The notes under the pieces: generated by a model
Database searches by the model: none
The model's input: the letters and a program-made list of their open reading frames with translations, nothing else
Told to the model about the DNA's origin: nothing
Position numbers and translations under genes: made by a program
Part shown: positions 10,337 to 20,052 of the stretch, piece after piece
How positions within the stretch are numbered: the first letter of the stretch is position 1
Layout of the letters: each line of letters starts with the position of its first letter
NCBI GenBank assembly: GCA_950295325.1
Contig: OX485805.1
Span: forward strand, 58,752,283 to 58,812,282
Source: Polytrichum commune
Taxonomy: Eukaryota > Streptophyta > Polytrichopsida > Polytrichales > Polytrichaceae
DNA: 60,000 nt
Reading direction: 5' to 3'

Positions 10337-11328
10337 GTACATCTAAAATACATCCATTTTCACTTGGGAACTACTTGGAAACTTCACTTATCATTGGGAA
10401 TTCAATCATAAATAAGGTTACTAGTGTAGAATGGACATGATTAAGGTTAGAGTGACCCCTTGTCTAGTATGTTGCCTTGTACATGGGTGATATAGTATCA
10501 CCGGTATCTTGATGCTCAATGTCATGCATCATTGTTGTCCAGTCGCTTATTAGAGAACTCTTTATATTTTGGTGTTAATGAAATTATTAGTTTTCAAAAG
10601 GCAACACCAAAGATCTTTGGACTCCTATTTCAAGAGTTCTTGAGAATATTTGTATTTGTTTGAAGTGATAAGTTATTATTTCATACCATCTATATTGCTT
10701 AAACTTGTTGTGTGTAATTTTAAGCTCATATTACTTATGTTTTTATGGGGATATTCAATGTCCTCCAATGTTTAATAGTCCATGGGTGTTCACCCATGGA
10801 GTGTAGGCACAATCCTTTTGTCTTCCTTGATGGGATCCTCCATATTACAATTGATTGTTTGCCCGGTTTCATTGGAACACTTGGTTTGTGGTCCCTAAAA
10901 CTTCTACGGGTATTCTCTCGTACAAAAAAAGCAATCATTGCGTTCCCATCACGTTCCCCACATTAAAATGAGCGGACCATTTGTCTCATTTTAGTTAATA
11001 TCCCCATTTTTGTATTCCCTCAATAATACGACAACTTGACGTCATTTGTCATATTAATGAGAAGACACACCTTCATAATATGACCTTTTTTTTGTGTATC
11101 CCAAACGCATCATACTAAAGAGGGAGAACAGTAGGGAAAGGCTTTTGTTTTTCCTGACAAATCTGACATGGCTCGCCCACGTAAATGTTGCCTGGGAAGG
11201 CCAGGTCCAATTAATCCATGGAACCAGGGCACTTGGCTTGAGTCACTATACTATTTCCAACTCACGTGAACATGTGAGCCATGAGATCCATGCATTTTTG
11301 TACTTTATGCTTTCTTGTCAGGGCCACA
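10337..11328 (+). repeat. direct repeat, left member (interrupted by a MITE-like insert)
   Basis: The sequence from CATCTAAAATACATCC to TTGTCAGGGCC is repeated at 12470-13206 with few substitutions. The left copy is longer only because of a 261-bp insert at 10746-11006. The pair brackets a Copia reverse-transcriptase fragment, so the two could be the LTRs of a degraded element, but no TG...CA ends or primer-binding site were found. Small ORFs inside the pair are not conserved between members. Confidence 0.65.
10746..11006. mobile_element. MITE-like insertion, about 261 bp
   Basis: Ends are TGGGGATATT and AATATCCCCA, a perfect 10-bp inverted repeat. Comparison with the sister repeat at 12470-13206, which lacks the insert, gives the empty site TTATGTTTTTGTATTCC. 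The flanks are T-rich (TTTTA / TTTTT), so any short target duplication is ambiguous. There is no coding capacity. Confidence 0.7.
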
Positions 11329-11340
11329 TCTAATGCCCCC

Positions 11341-12130
11341 TCCCCACTTGATTTAGAAAATAACCAAAGACTTCCCTAAAACCCCGGTAAAGATCCCTCG
11401 GTTATAGCGGACACGTCCGGCTATTCCAATGCACCTACAAGAACTTGCTCCGGAGATTTTCAAGTAGGTTTTAGTTAAGTAGCTTTCACACATGTTCATT
11501 GTTTTATCTACCAACCAATGAATGTTGGATAGTTTTTGTCCCATCCCCAAATGCCTTAATACTTACCATCGGTTTTTGTTAATGAAGGTCCTCATGCCCT
11601 CATAAGCTAAGACTAAAAGCAACCAATCACAAGAGCGGGAGGCAACACTTTTAGAGGTCCTACATTTCTTGCCTCATGTCTAGGTACCGATGGGAGGGTC
11701 GGTAGTTTTAGCTTAAAACCTCCATTTTTAAGCCATGCCACATCATTTGCCAACTAGGCTCGGCACTAGATAATGTCGATGGTGTGAACGCTCATTTTTA
11801 AGAACCCACTTTTAGGTTTAGCTAATGTCAAGTTGGGAGGGGGCATAAGCATTTATCCATGACATTAGACACTCGGCCGCAACATTAAGCATTTGCCCAC
11901 AGCAATAGGAAGAAGACGCGCAATTATAGGTTAAACAACCCACGGTAATAGGGTAAATAAAGGCATTAATGTCGAAATCTCTTTGATGAGCAAAGAAATT
12001 ATGCCATCATTTTGAAGAACAAATCATGAGGATAATTTAGGCCATAAAGGAATTAGAATATAGGATTAGTAATTAGTATACAAATAAGGAATTTTTACCA
12101 AGTCAAACAATTTTGAAGCCACCTCACATA
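11341..12130. other. no gene seen
   Basis: AT-rich sequence between the repeat and the Copia fragment, with no supported ORF. It may be the degenerate interior of the element bracketed by the repeat pair. Confidence 0.35.
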
Positions 12131-12470
12131 TACCTTGGCCGTATATGTTGATGACCTTAACATCATTGGCACGACTAATGCCATCTGCGAGATTGTTTCA
12201 CAACTCAAAGGTGAATTTGAGATGAAAGATCTTGGCGAAACCACCTTATGTCTTGGCCTACAAATTGAACATCTTGCAGGAAGTATTTTTCTACATCAGA
12301 GTTTGTATACTCGAAAGCTACTCAAGCGTTTCTCAATGGATGCGGCCCACCCACTAAGTTCCCCGATGGTGGTACGATCATTGGATCCGAAGAAGGATGA
12401 GTTTAGACCATTTGATGAGGGGGAGAAATGTTTGGGACCTGAAACTCCATATTTGGCGGCAATAGGTGCA
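12130..12470 (+). pseudogene. Copia (Ty1) reverse-transcriptase fragment
   Basis: Translation gives AVYVDDLNIIGTT (the YVDD catalytic box), then LKGEFEMKDLGETTLCLGLQIEH, HQSLYTRKLLKRFSMD and TPYLAAIGA. This is the typical Copia RT C-terminal run. Sequence after AIGA is no longer Copia; it switches into the direct repeat at 12470. Upstream RT, integrase and RNase H are absent. Confidence 0.85.
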
Positions 12471-13206
12471 TCTAAAATACATCCGTTCTCACTTGGGAAC
12501 TACTTGGAAACTTCACTTATCATTGGGAATTTAATGATAAATAGGGTTACTAGTGTAGAATGGACATGGTTAGGGTTAGAGTGACCCCCTGTCTAGTATG
12601 TTGCCTTGTACACGGCTAATATAGTATCACTAGTATCTTGATGCTCAACGTTATGCATCATTGTTGTCCAATTTCTTATTAGAGAACTCTTTATATTTTG
12701 GTGTTAATGAAATTATTAGTTTTCAAAAGCTAGTAGGGAATACAGATAGGCAACACCAAAGATCTTTGGACTCCTATTTCAAGAGTTCTTGAGAATATTT
12801 GTAATTGTTTAAAGTGATAAGTTATTATTTCATGCCATCTATATTGCTTAAACTTGTTGTGTGTATTTTTAAGCTCATATTGCTTATGTTTTTGTATTCC
12901 ATCGTTAATACGACAACTTGATGTCATTTGTCATATTAATGAGAAGACACACCTTCATAATACAGACTTTTTTTGTGTATCCCAAACGCATCATACTAAA
13001 GAGGGAGAACAGTAGGGAAAGGCTTTTGTTTTTCCTGGCAAATGTGACATGGCTCGCCCACGTTAATGTTGCCTGGGAAGGCCAGGTCCAATTAATCCAT
13101 GGAACCAGGGCACTTGGCGTGAGTCACTACAATAATTCCAACTGACATGAACACGTGAGAATTTTATCATAGCGATCCCTGCATTTTGTACTCTCTTGTC
13201 AGGGCC
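12470..13206 (+). repeat. direct repeat, right member
   Basis: This matches 10337-11328 without the MITE-like insert and preserves the empty insertion site. Its left edge falls exactly where Copia homology stops. The pogo-like element starts 20 bp after its right edge. Confidence 0.65.
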
Positions 13207-13226
13207 GCTCTTAAGAATGGCATATA

Positions 13227-14808
13227 CAGTCTAACCTTGATAATGTCACACCATCCGTTTAACCAAAAAGAGTGATATAAACAAGGTGTGACATATTTGA
13301 TAATGTCACATTTTGAAGATTTGTGCATAATGTGATATTATAAAAAAATAGGTAGAAAATCAAAATAAAATTACAATGTAAAAAAGAAAATAACAAATAC
13401 GAGACTTCAATGTTTTTGAATGTAAAATCTAATTCAAAATTGTGAATAACAACAAGAGCACATCATAATGTGTCATTGAGATCAAGTAAAGACCTCTCAC
13501 TAGAGACATAAAAGCTTCTAATGTCACATTGTTTTGTTGACGTTAAATGTGCAACACCAATTCTAATGAGTTTGTCATGGATTTTTTTCCATTCCTAACA
13601 ACTCCAGAGTGTTGAAAATCTGAGAACCTTGGCTAGCCATAAAATTCATAACATCTTTAGCATATTTTTGTGCATCGCTTAGCTTCACTACTTTAGACTC
13701 ATCATTAATGCTATCAACAATCAATGGGTCTACTTCCATGGAATCAAGAACATGTTCGCCATCTTGTACTAATTGCACAAGCTCCTCAGTAGAATATTCC
13801 ACCTCAAAATCATCTTCACCTTCCATGTTTATGTACTCCAAAGGACAAAGCTTTTCTACAAGCTTGCCTTCGACATCCAAACCCAAATTCAATGTGGCGA
13901 TGAGATTGCCCAATTCCAAAGCTGCTTCCTCCATTTTGGACTTCATACGTTCATCAAAATTGTTGATATCTGCATTCCACTCTGTAGGCAATATGGCGGA
14001 CTTTCTCCAACAATTTCTAATGGTTTGATCATCTAATTCATGCCATGCCGCCACACACCATAGCATAGCTTGAAATAGATCAACATTCAGTTTCCCCAAA
14101 TCTTCATTTGAGTTGTTATCAATTTGTTGCAAAGTCCAGGCAACAAGCTTGCGCTTATAGCACATTTTGAATGCTGCAATCACTCCTTGATCCAAAGGCT
14201 GAACAACTGAAGTCACATTTGGTGGAAGGAACAAGATAGTGATATGGGAGAGTACAAAAACATTAAACCCATCTACAACTTTCTTGACCTCACCATGAAT
14301 ATCATGGCTTCCTGCATTATCCATAATAATGCAAATCTTTTTGTCTTTCAATGCCATTCTTCGGTTCTCACTCTTCACCCAATGTGTAAAAACATCACCA
14401 TTCATCAAGGTTGAATTGTTAGAATAATAGTGTACTGTACTATTTGGATCAAAATTCCGAGGAAAGCATTTGGGACGCGCTAATTTGTGAATGAAAACAA
14501 GCTTTAATCGCTTCTTCCCTGAGATATTAGTGCACAATCAAGTTCCAAGAATAGCATTGCATTTATCACAAGGGCGGCGCATGACCCTTTCGGCTACTAC
14601 AATCTATCCATCCAACCATCACATACAATGCATCCATACTTGGTATTATCACATTTACACAACGGATTTTGGAAAAAAATAGTGACATTACCAAGGGTGA
14701 TAGGGATAATAGCGAGGGAGTTTTACACTATGAAAATCGGTTTCAAACTTTTAGGTGACAATATCAAGGTGTTCTATTAACAAGGGTGACATTATCAAGG
14801 TTAGACTG
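13227..14808 (-). mobile_element. pogo/Tigger-like DNA transposon (copy A)
   Basis: The left end is CAGTCTAACCTTGATAATGT and the right end, reverse-complemented, is the same 20 bases. The ends are flanked by TA on both sides (13225-13226 and 14809-14810), as expected for Tc1/mariner-pogo. Subterminal motifs related to GATAATGTCAC recur several times inside both ends. Length is 1,582 bp. It encodes a partial DDE transposase on the minus strand. Confidence 0.9.
13575..14537 (-). pseudogene. pogo/Tigger-like DDE transposase, N-terminally incomplete
   Basis: The 320-residue frame contains KICIIMDNAGSHDI (second catalytic Asp) and FLPPNVTSVVQPLDQGVI (third acidic position), the signature of the DDE_1/CENP-B-jerky-Tigger clan. 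It ends with an acidic tail. The annotated first codon is not ATG (GTG), and sequence upstream to the TIR does not encode the expected CENP-B-type helix-turn-helix or first catalytic region in an open frame. The family normally has about 450-550 residues. It would cut and paste DNA at TA sites, but this copy should be inactive on its own. Confidence 0.85.
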
Positions 14809-14810
14809 TA

Positions 14811-15534
14811 TGCGCAATGTGCATGTATCTACAAATGAGGAGTTGCATCAGGAGTTAGAACTTCTCATTGAATGAGGTTTTTTTATCAAATTAGACACAA
14901 TATCTGCACAAAACTGAGTTGAAGATACATCTTATGATGTCTCGAGAATAAACAAGAGGAGCAGCATGCTTGGAAAGAGAGCATGGACAGGAATCATTTG
15001 TTCCTATTAAGATGGTCTGAATTAGTTAATGAGAGCAGGTTTACAACTTTTGTATTTTCATTTTGGTAAGTTATTACCAGGTGACACCATGCAGACAACG
15101 TATGTGTTTCTTTTCCGCGGCTTTGAAAGGAAATTATCGAAATTAGTCTTCAAACTATTTGTAACATGGAAATATCTCCAAGCTATGCTCAAAAGAGGTT
15201 GAACCTTGCAGATAGCTCTCACCCGGTTTATGACTGAACAAGGTTTAATTCTCAATGAAAAACATCCAATCATCTACATGAAACTGAGACAAAAGGAACG
15301 TCTAGCAAACCTTTGTTAGGTTTAAAATCAATGTGTCACCATAACATTTGATGTTGCATCGTTCCATAACGCCATAAATAATGAACATAACTCCAAGCTT
15401 AATGCAAACTAATGACCTAGCTTCTTGATTCCAATTGTTTACAACCTGGAACCTATGCATCACTCGAACCATCGAAACGTCACAACATTTACCTTTTGTC
15501 ACGAGTACACTAAACCTAAACCCTAAACAAGTCT
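14811..15534. other. no gene seen
   Basis: Mixed sequence without a supported ORF. A plant-telomere-like stretch (CCTAAACCCTAAAC) lies near 15513-15530. This is likely interior debris of the Ty3 element whose 3' end follows. Confidence 0.35.
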
Positions 15535-16045
15535 TGGAGATGATGAAGTTGTTATTGAAGAAAGCCCGAAAGCGCTACAAAAAGCAAATCAATGTTGAAA
15601 GACATAAAGAGCAGTATGAGGTGGACCAAAAGGTGTTGTTGATTGTATACAACTTCACTATGCCCAAAGGCCTCATTCAAAGTTCATGTCCAAAGTTGGG
15701 GGTCCGTTTCCCATCGTGGAAAAAGTGTTCAAAGACATGTATAAATTGGAGTTTTGCCCGAGATCAAAGTGCATCCAACATTTCATGTCTCATTACTAAA
15801 GCCATTCAAGGAAAACACCTTGTGGCCCAATCGCAAGCAAGTCATTAGGCCTCCTCCTGACCTTGTAGAATATCATTTCGAATATAAGGTAGAGGGCATC
15901 CTTAAGTGTGAAAAAACCCAAATGAAAAACAACAAAGTAGTATCTGGTGAAATGGCGAGGATACCATGAGAAAGATGTTACTTTGGTAGTGGTAAGAACC
16001 ATAGTGAACGCCAAGGAATTGTTGAAGCAATTTGAAGGAACTAGG
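15535..16045 (+). pseudogene. chromovirus (Ty3) integrase C-terminus with chromodomain, frameshifted
   Basis: Across several frames the translation follows the canonical Ty3 integrase tail: KARKRYKKQ, EQYEVDQKVLL, KLGVRF, then FCPEIKVHPTFHVSLLKPFKE, then VEGILKCE, KWRGYHEKDVT and NAKELLKQFEGTR. HPTFHVSLLKPFK is a Ty3 hallmark, and KWRGY with the flanking segments is the chromodomain. At least two frameshifts separate the pieces. The gene ends directly at an LTR start (TGTTGCACACC at 16046), as expected for the 3' end of such an element. Confidence 0.85.
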
Positions 16046-16217
16046 TGTTGCACACCTATCCTTAAGGAGTGCCCGAAACACCATGGGCACAATGGGGACC
16101 CCGGAGTGACGCCCGGGACTTATGGCGCCATTGTTCAGAGGGCCCAAGTGATCCACGTGTGAGTGAGGGCCCCGAGCATTGGAAACGCCTCCCACCCATA
16201 AATATTAGGAGGCATAT
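16046..16217 (+). repeat. truncated 3' LTR start of the chromovirus
   Basis: It begins TGTTGCACACC and continues through the block GGGACCCCGGAGTGACGCCCGGGACT, also seen near 20280 and, inverted, near 17165. Homology to the other LTRs stops near 16217, where unrelated repeat sequence (TATGAGCCCAAAATGG) begins. Confidence 0.75.
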
Positions 16218-16350
16218 GAGCCCAAAATGGTTGCTCATATTTGTTTTATGCTTAGAATTCACTTGAAGTTGCATTTGACATCGTTATTGAAACAACAAAA
16301 AGTATTAAAAAGAGTGAGGCTTGGTGTGGAATTATGTTTTAGGCTTTAGG

Positions 16351-17231
16351 TGTCGCAACCCTTGCTAGCCCTCCTTGACCATCTTGCCAATTTTCATTTC
16401 CTAGCAAAGGTTACGAGCGCTAACCAACCCCTTTAATCGGTAACCAATCCTTAGATGTGGACTTCCATCCATGGAAGTCCAATCTTATGTTGATCATCGC
16501 GTTGCCGGAGCAACACTACAACAACCCGAACCATACTAGGCAACTATGGCCTCACATTAGGCCAATGCCAATGGAGGCCGTGCCGTTCGGCCTCGGGTGG
16601 GTGAGGCCACACCACCTCACCCATATAAGCCTCTAGGACCTTACACGGGGCCCCTACCCCACCGTCAACCAACCTCTTGTCTCTCCACCAAGAGTTGGGG
16701 CCAAGTGGACATTCTCCCTTACCCGCTGGGCTAAGAAGCCTCTAGCAGTTTCAGACCATCATAACTTCCTTGTATAATGTCCGATGCTAGCAACCAACCA
16801 CTCCATCCTCATCTACGCTTCACGTAGATGCCGATGGACTCCTCACTTGCCCCATTTGGGCAAGTTATGAGGACGTTATGCCTCTTTGAACCTTGGCAGT
16901 CCCGGGAGTCACTCCCAGGCACTGCTGAACCAGGGCGCTGTCCCGGGACAGAGCCCCACTCAAATGGCCATAACTCCTAGCTCACACCTCCGATTGAGGT
17001 GTTCTTGAGCATTCTAGAATCACCACGCCATGAACTACGCATAGCTCATGGCCTTACCCTTGTGCCTCCTAGTCTCCGTGGGTGGGAGGCGTTCCCAACG
17101 CCCGGGGCCCTCACCCACACTAGGATCACTTGGGCCCTCTCACCAACGGCGCCACAAGTCCCGGGTGTCACTCCGGGGTCCCCCTTGTGCCCATGGTGTT
17201 TCGGGCACTCCTCATGGAGAGGTGCGCGACA
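16351..17231 (-). mobile_element. solo LTR, inverted, with 5-bp target duplication TTAGG
   Basis: The segment starts TGTCGCAACC and ends GCGCGACA, with TTAGG immediately before (16346-16350) and after (17232-17236). In reverse complement it matches the plus-oriented LTRs at 20228-21196 and 20053-21997, so it is an 881-bp solo LTR of that family lying on the minus strand. No internal region remains, consistent with LTR-LTR recombination. Confidence 0.92.
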
Positions 17232-17479
17232 TTAGGCCTAGGTGGGGTGGTTAATTAAAGGATTAGTGGCATTAGAGGGTTGGGTGAATTAAGGTGATAG
17301 TATGTGTGTTAAGTAAGGGGAAGGGCCTTGGGTTTAAGTGTTTGAATTGGGACCTATCTTGTTGGTTTAGGGGGGGAGGGTTTAGTGGATAAGGTGAGGT
17401 CCTATTATGTAGGAGAGGGGTAAGGGGTTAAGCCCTCTTGGGTTTTGTGTGTGGGTTTTTTTTTTAGTTGAGCGGGAGG

Positions 17480-17815
17480 GCGAGCTCAAAGGAGCTCGGG
17501 AGAGCTGGTTCGGAGGTGAGCCTGAATTAACTACTGGTTGGACTAAGCTTGGAGAGCTGGTTCGAAGATTGAGGTTTAAGCTCAGGAGAGCTGGTTGTTG
17601 GTTGAGCTTGCATTAGCTACTGGTTAGACTAAGCTCGGGAGAGCTAGTTCGGAGGTGAGCCTGAATTAGCTACTGGTGCACTAAGCTCGGGAGAGCTGGT
17701 TCGAAGATTGAGGCTTAAGCTCGAGAGCTGGTTTGAAGATTGAAGTTTAAGCTCGGGAGAGTTGGTTGCTGGTTGAGCCTGCATTAGCTACTGGTGGATT
17801 TAAGCTCGGAGAGTA
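17480..17815 (+). repeat. minisatellite, AGCTCGGGAGAGCTGGTT type
   Basis: Units made of AGCTCGGGAGAGCTGGTT plus alternating segments (CGAAGATTGAGG, CGGAGGTGAGCCTGAATTAG, GCTGGTTGAGCCTGCATTAG) repeat irregularly about every 60-70 bp. Related blocks recur at 18960-19290. Confidence 0.8.
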
Positions 17816-18144
17816 TGAGCCCAAAATGGTTGCTCATATTTGTTTTATGCTTAGAATTTACTTAGAATTGCAATTGAAGCTGTTATCGAAACAATCAAAA
17901 GTATAAAAAGAGTGAGGCTTGGTGTGGTTTATGTTTTAGGCTTTAAGCCTATTTTGTGTGGTTAATTAGAAGCTTAGTGGCATTAGGGAGTGTTTTGGTT
18001 AAGTGAGTAGTGTGTGATGAAGCAAGGGGGAGGGCCTTGGGTTTAAATGTTTGATTTAGAACATGTTCTTGTTGGTTTAGGGGGTGAAGGTTTAGTGGAT
18101 AGGATAAGGTCCTACTAAGTAGGAGAAGGTTAAGGGGTTTGTGG

Positions 18145-18218
18145 TTTGGGTGCACTTTCTTCCTCTCCTCTTCTCTCTTCTTCCTCTCTTCTCCTCTTTT
18201 TTTTTCTCTCCTCTAGAG
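18145..18218 (+). repeat. polypyrimidine tract (CTTCCTC-rich)
   Basis: About 70 bases composed almost wholly of C and T on the plus strand. It is duplicated in copy B near 59111-59184. Confidence 0.8.
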
Positions 18219-18369
18219 GATCTTGAGCTCTTAGAGCTAGACAAATGTGTGAATTAGGTAAGGAGGTTTGAGGGGAATTAATGAAATTAAGTAGGAAAAT
18301 TAGGTAGGGGGTTTGGGAAAATTAGTGGAATTAGGTAGGGGCTTAGTGGGATTAACTAGGAATTTGGTT

Positions 18370-18590
18370 TTGAGACTGCCGAGGTTGCTGGTTAGAAACT
18401 GCCGAGGTTACTGGTCAGATTGCCGAGGTTGTTGGTTGGAGACTGCCAAGGTTACTGGTTAGACTGCCGAGGTTGCTGGTTGGAGACTGCCGAGGTTACT
18501 GGTTAGACTGCCGAGGTTGCTGGTTTTAACTGCCGAGGTTACTGGTTAGACTGCCGAGGCTACTGGTTGAGCTGCCGAGGCCTGCAAGGT
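18370..18590 (+). repeat. minisatellite, CTGCCGAGGTTRCTGGTT type
   Basis: A roughly 20-23-bp unit CTGCCGAGGTTGCTGGTT (G/A variable) with short linkers GGAGA or AGA repeats about ten times. Copy B carries one extra 23-bp unit, the only difference I found in the near-identical block. Confidence 0.88.
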
Positions 18591-19734
18591 GAATTCGGAG
18601 GCGGCTTCAAGGCTTAAGGCTAGTCCTTGAGGGATTTAAGTAGATGGCTAAAGGGGGACCAAGGTGATATAAAGGGGGGAGCCCGTGGTGCTACCTTAGG
18701 CTCGGGGATAGTTAGTTAATTAGGTTATTACTTAATATTAGTTTAGATAATTAGCTCATTAGCAAGCTAGGAGAATGTTATGATTGTGATGATGGAGAAG
18801 AGTGTTTGTTAACGCTTGTAATATTATCGTGGAATGGATTGGTGTGCAATGACTGATGGGAATTGAAATGGAGTTTTATGAAGTTGGTAAGAGGGAGCTA
18901 TGTGAACACGAATGTGATACCCATTCCCTCACCCGGACTAGGATGCTTAAGGGTGTGTGGTTTGGCCTCACAAAGAGCTGGTTCGAAGATTGAGGTTTAA
19001 GCTCGGGAGAGCTGGTTGCTGGTTGAGCCTGCATTAGCTACTGGTTAGATTAAGCTTGGGAGAGCTGGTTCGGAGGTGAGCCTGAATTAGCTACTGGTGG
19101 ACTAAGCTCGGGAGAGCTAGTTCGAAGATTGAGGCTTAAGCTCGAGAGCTGGTTCGAAGATTGAGGTTTAAGCTCGGGAGAGCCGGTTGCTGGTTGAGCA
19201 TGCATTAGCTACTGGTTAGACTAAGCTCGGGAGAGCTGGTTCAAAGATTGAGGCTTAAGCTCGGGAGAGCTAGTTTGAGGACCGGTTATAGGACCGGTTA
19301 TAGGACCGGGCATGGGCGCGGCCGGTTATGGAAAGGGGCCATGGGTACTAAGGGCACCTTATATGGTGGGCTAGTTAATTAGGAAGGGGGGGAGAGATTA
19401 GACTAGGAATTCCACTCATTAGTGAATTAGGGCGGTTTGGCCTCATATAAATTAGAGGGTAGCATAAAGGGATGAGCTTTTGGTAGGGACTTGAGGGTTG
19501 GTTTGTAAATTAGTGTAGGAAGAAGGGAACAAATAGAGAAGAGCATTTTTCAATGCTTGTACTCGTATTATGGAATAAACTAGTGTGCAAGAGTTGATGG
19601 GAAATGCAATGGATTCTAATGACATTGGGAAGAGGGAGTTATGTGAACATGAATGTGATCCCCATTCCCTCACCCGGACTAGGGCGCATAAGGGTGGGTG
19701 GTTTGGCCTCACAAGGCACAAGGATAAGGTTGTC
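18591..19734. other. repeat-derived, no gene
   Basis: The segments 18885-18977 and 19628-19720 are copies of each other (ATGTGAACA, CCCATTCCCTCACCCGGACT, TTTGGCCTCACAA). Between them lies another AGCTCGGGAGAGCTGGTT minisatellite block at 18960-19290 and a GGACCGGTTATA triplet repeat near 19277. The layout suggests degenerate duplicated retroelement leader sequence. Confidence 0.5.
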
Positions 19735-20052
19735 AGTTATAAATAGCTTATGACGTGCGGATTCTAGAATGCTCCAGAACACCTCAATCGAAGGTGTGAG
19801 CTAGGAGATATGACAATTTAAGTGGGGCAATGTCATAGGACAACACCCTGGTACAATAGTGGCCTGGGAGTGGCTCCCGGGATTGCAAAGGTTTGAACAT
19901 GCCTAACTTTTCCAATAGTTGTCCGAATGGGGCAAGCAAAGAATCCATCGGCATGTATATGAAACGTAGATGACGATGGAGTGGTTGCCTATGAGCTTTA
20001 GAGATCCTATAGGGAATTTATGTTGTTTTGAAGTTGCTAAAGGTTTCCAACC
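19735..20052 (+). repeat. LTR fragment of the TGTCGC family
   Basis: It matches the LTR body (GATTCTAGAATGCTC, ACACCTCAAT, GGTGTGAGCTAGGAG) but lacks the TGTCGC start. It is cut off at 20052, exactly where the next LTR begins. Confidence 0.7.

Larger units (their letters stand above)
16218..18150 (+). repeat. tandem duplication of an about 0.7-kb unit, first copy split by an LTR
   Basis: The block starting TATGAGCCCAAAATGGTTGC at 16218 recurs at 17813. If the solo LTR at 16351-17231 is removed, the first unit runs 16218-16350 plus 17237-17812 and is followed in tandem by the second. Both include GTGGTTAATTA, a TTAGTGGCATTAG segment and a TTGTTGGTTTAGGGGG segment. No coding potential is seen. 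Confidence 0.75.
6267..19011 (+). repeat. copy A of a direct duplication of at least 12.7 kb
   Basis: The sequence from 6267 matches the segment starting at 47361 in the same orientation. From 6267 to 7167 the copies differ by scattered substitutions and small indels, a few percent by eye. Positions 7168-7301 have no counterpart in copy B. From 7302 (48268 in B) to the window end I saw no difference except one extra 23-bp unit in B, and all conceptual translations in the block are identical. The true right end cannot be seen because copy B runs off the window. This is a recent segmental duplication or an assembly artefact. Confidence 0.9.

Noticed and set aside
15513-15530. Interstitial telomere
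   Set aside because: Only about two units of CCTAAAC; such short runs are common in plant DNA.
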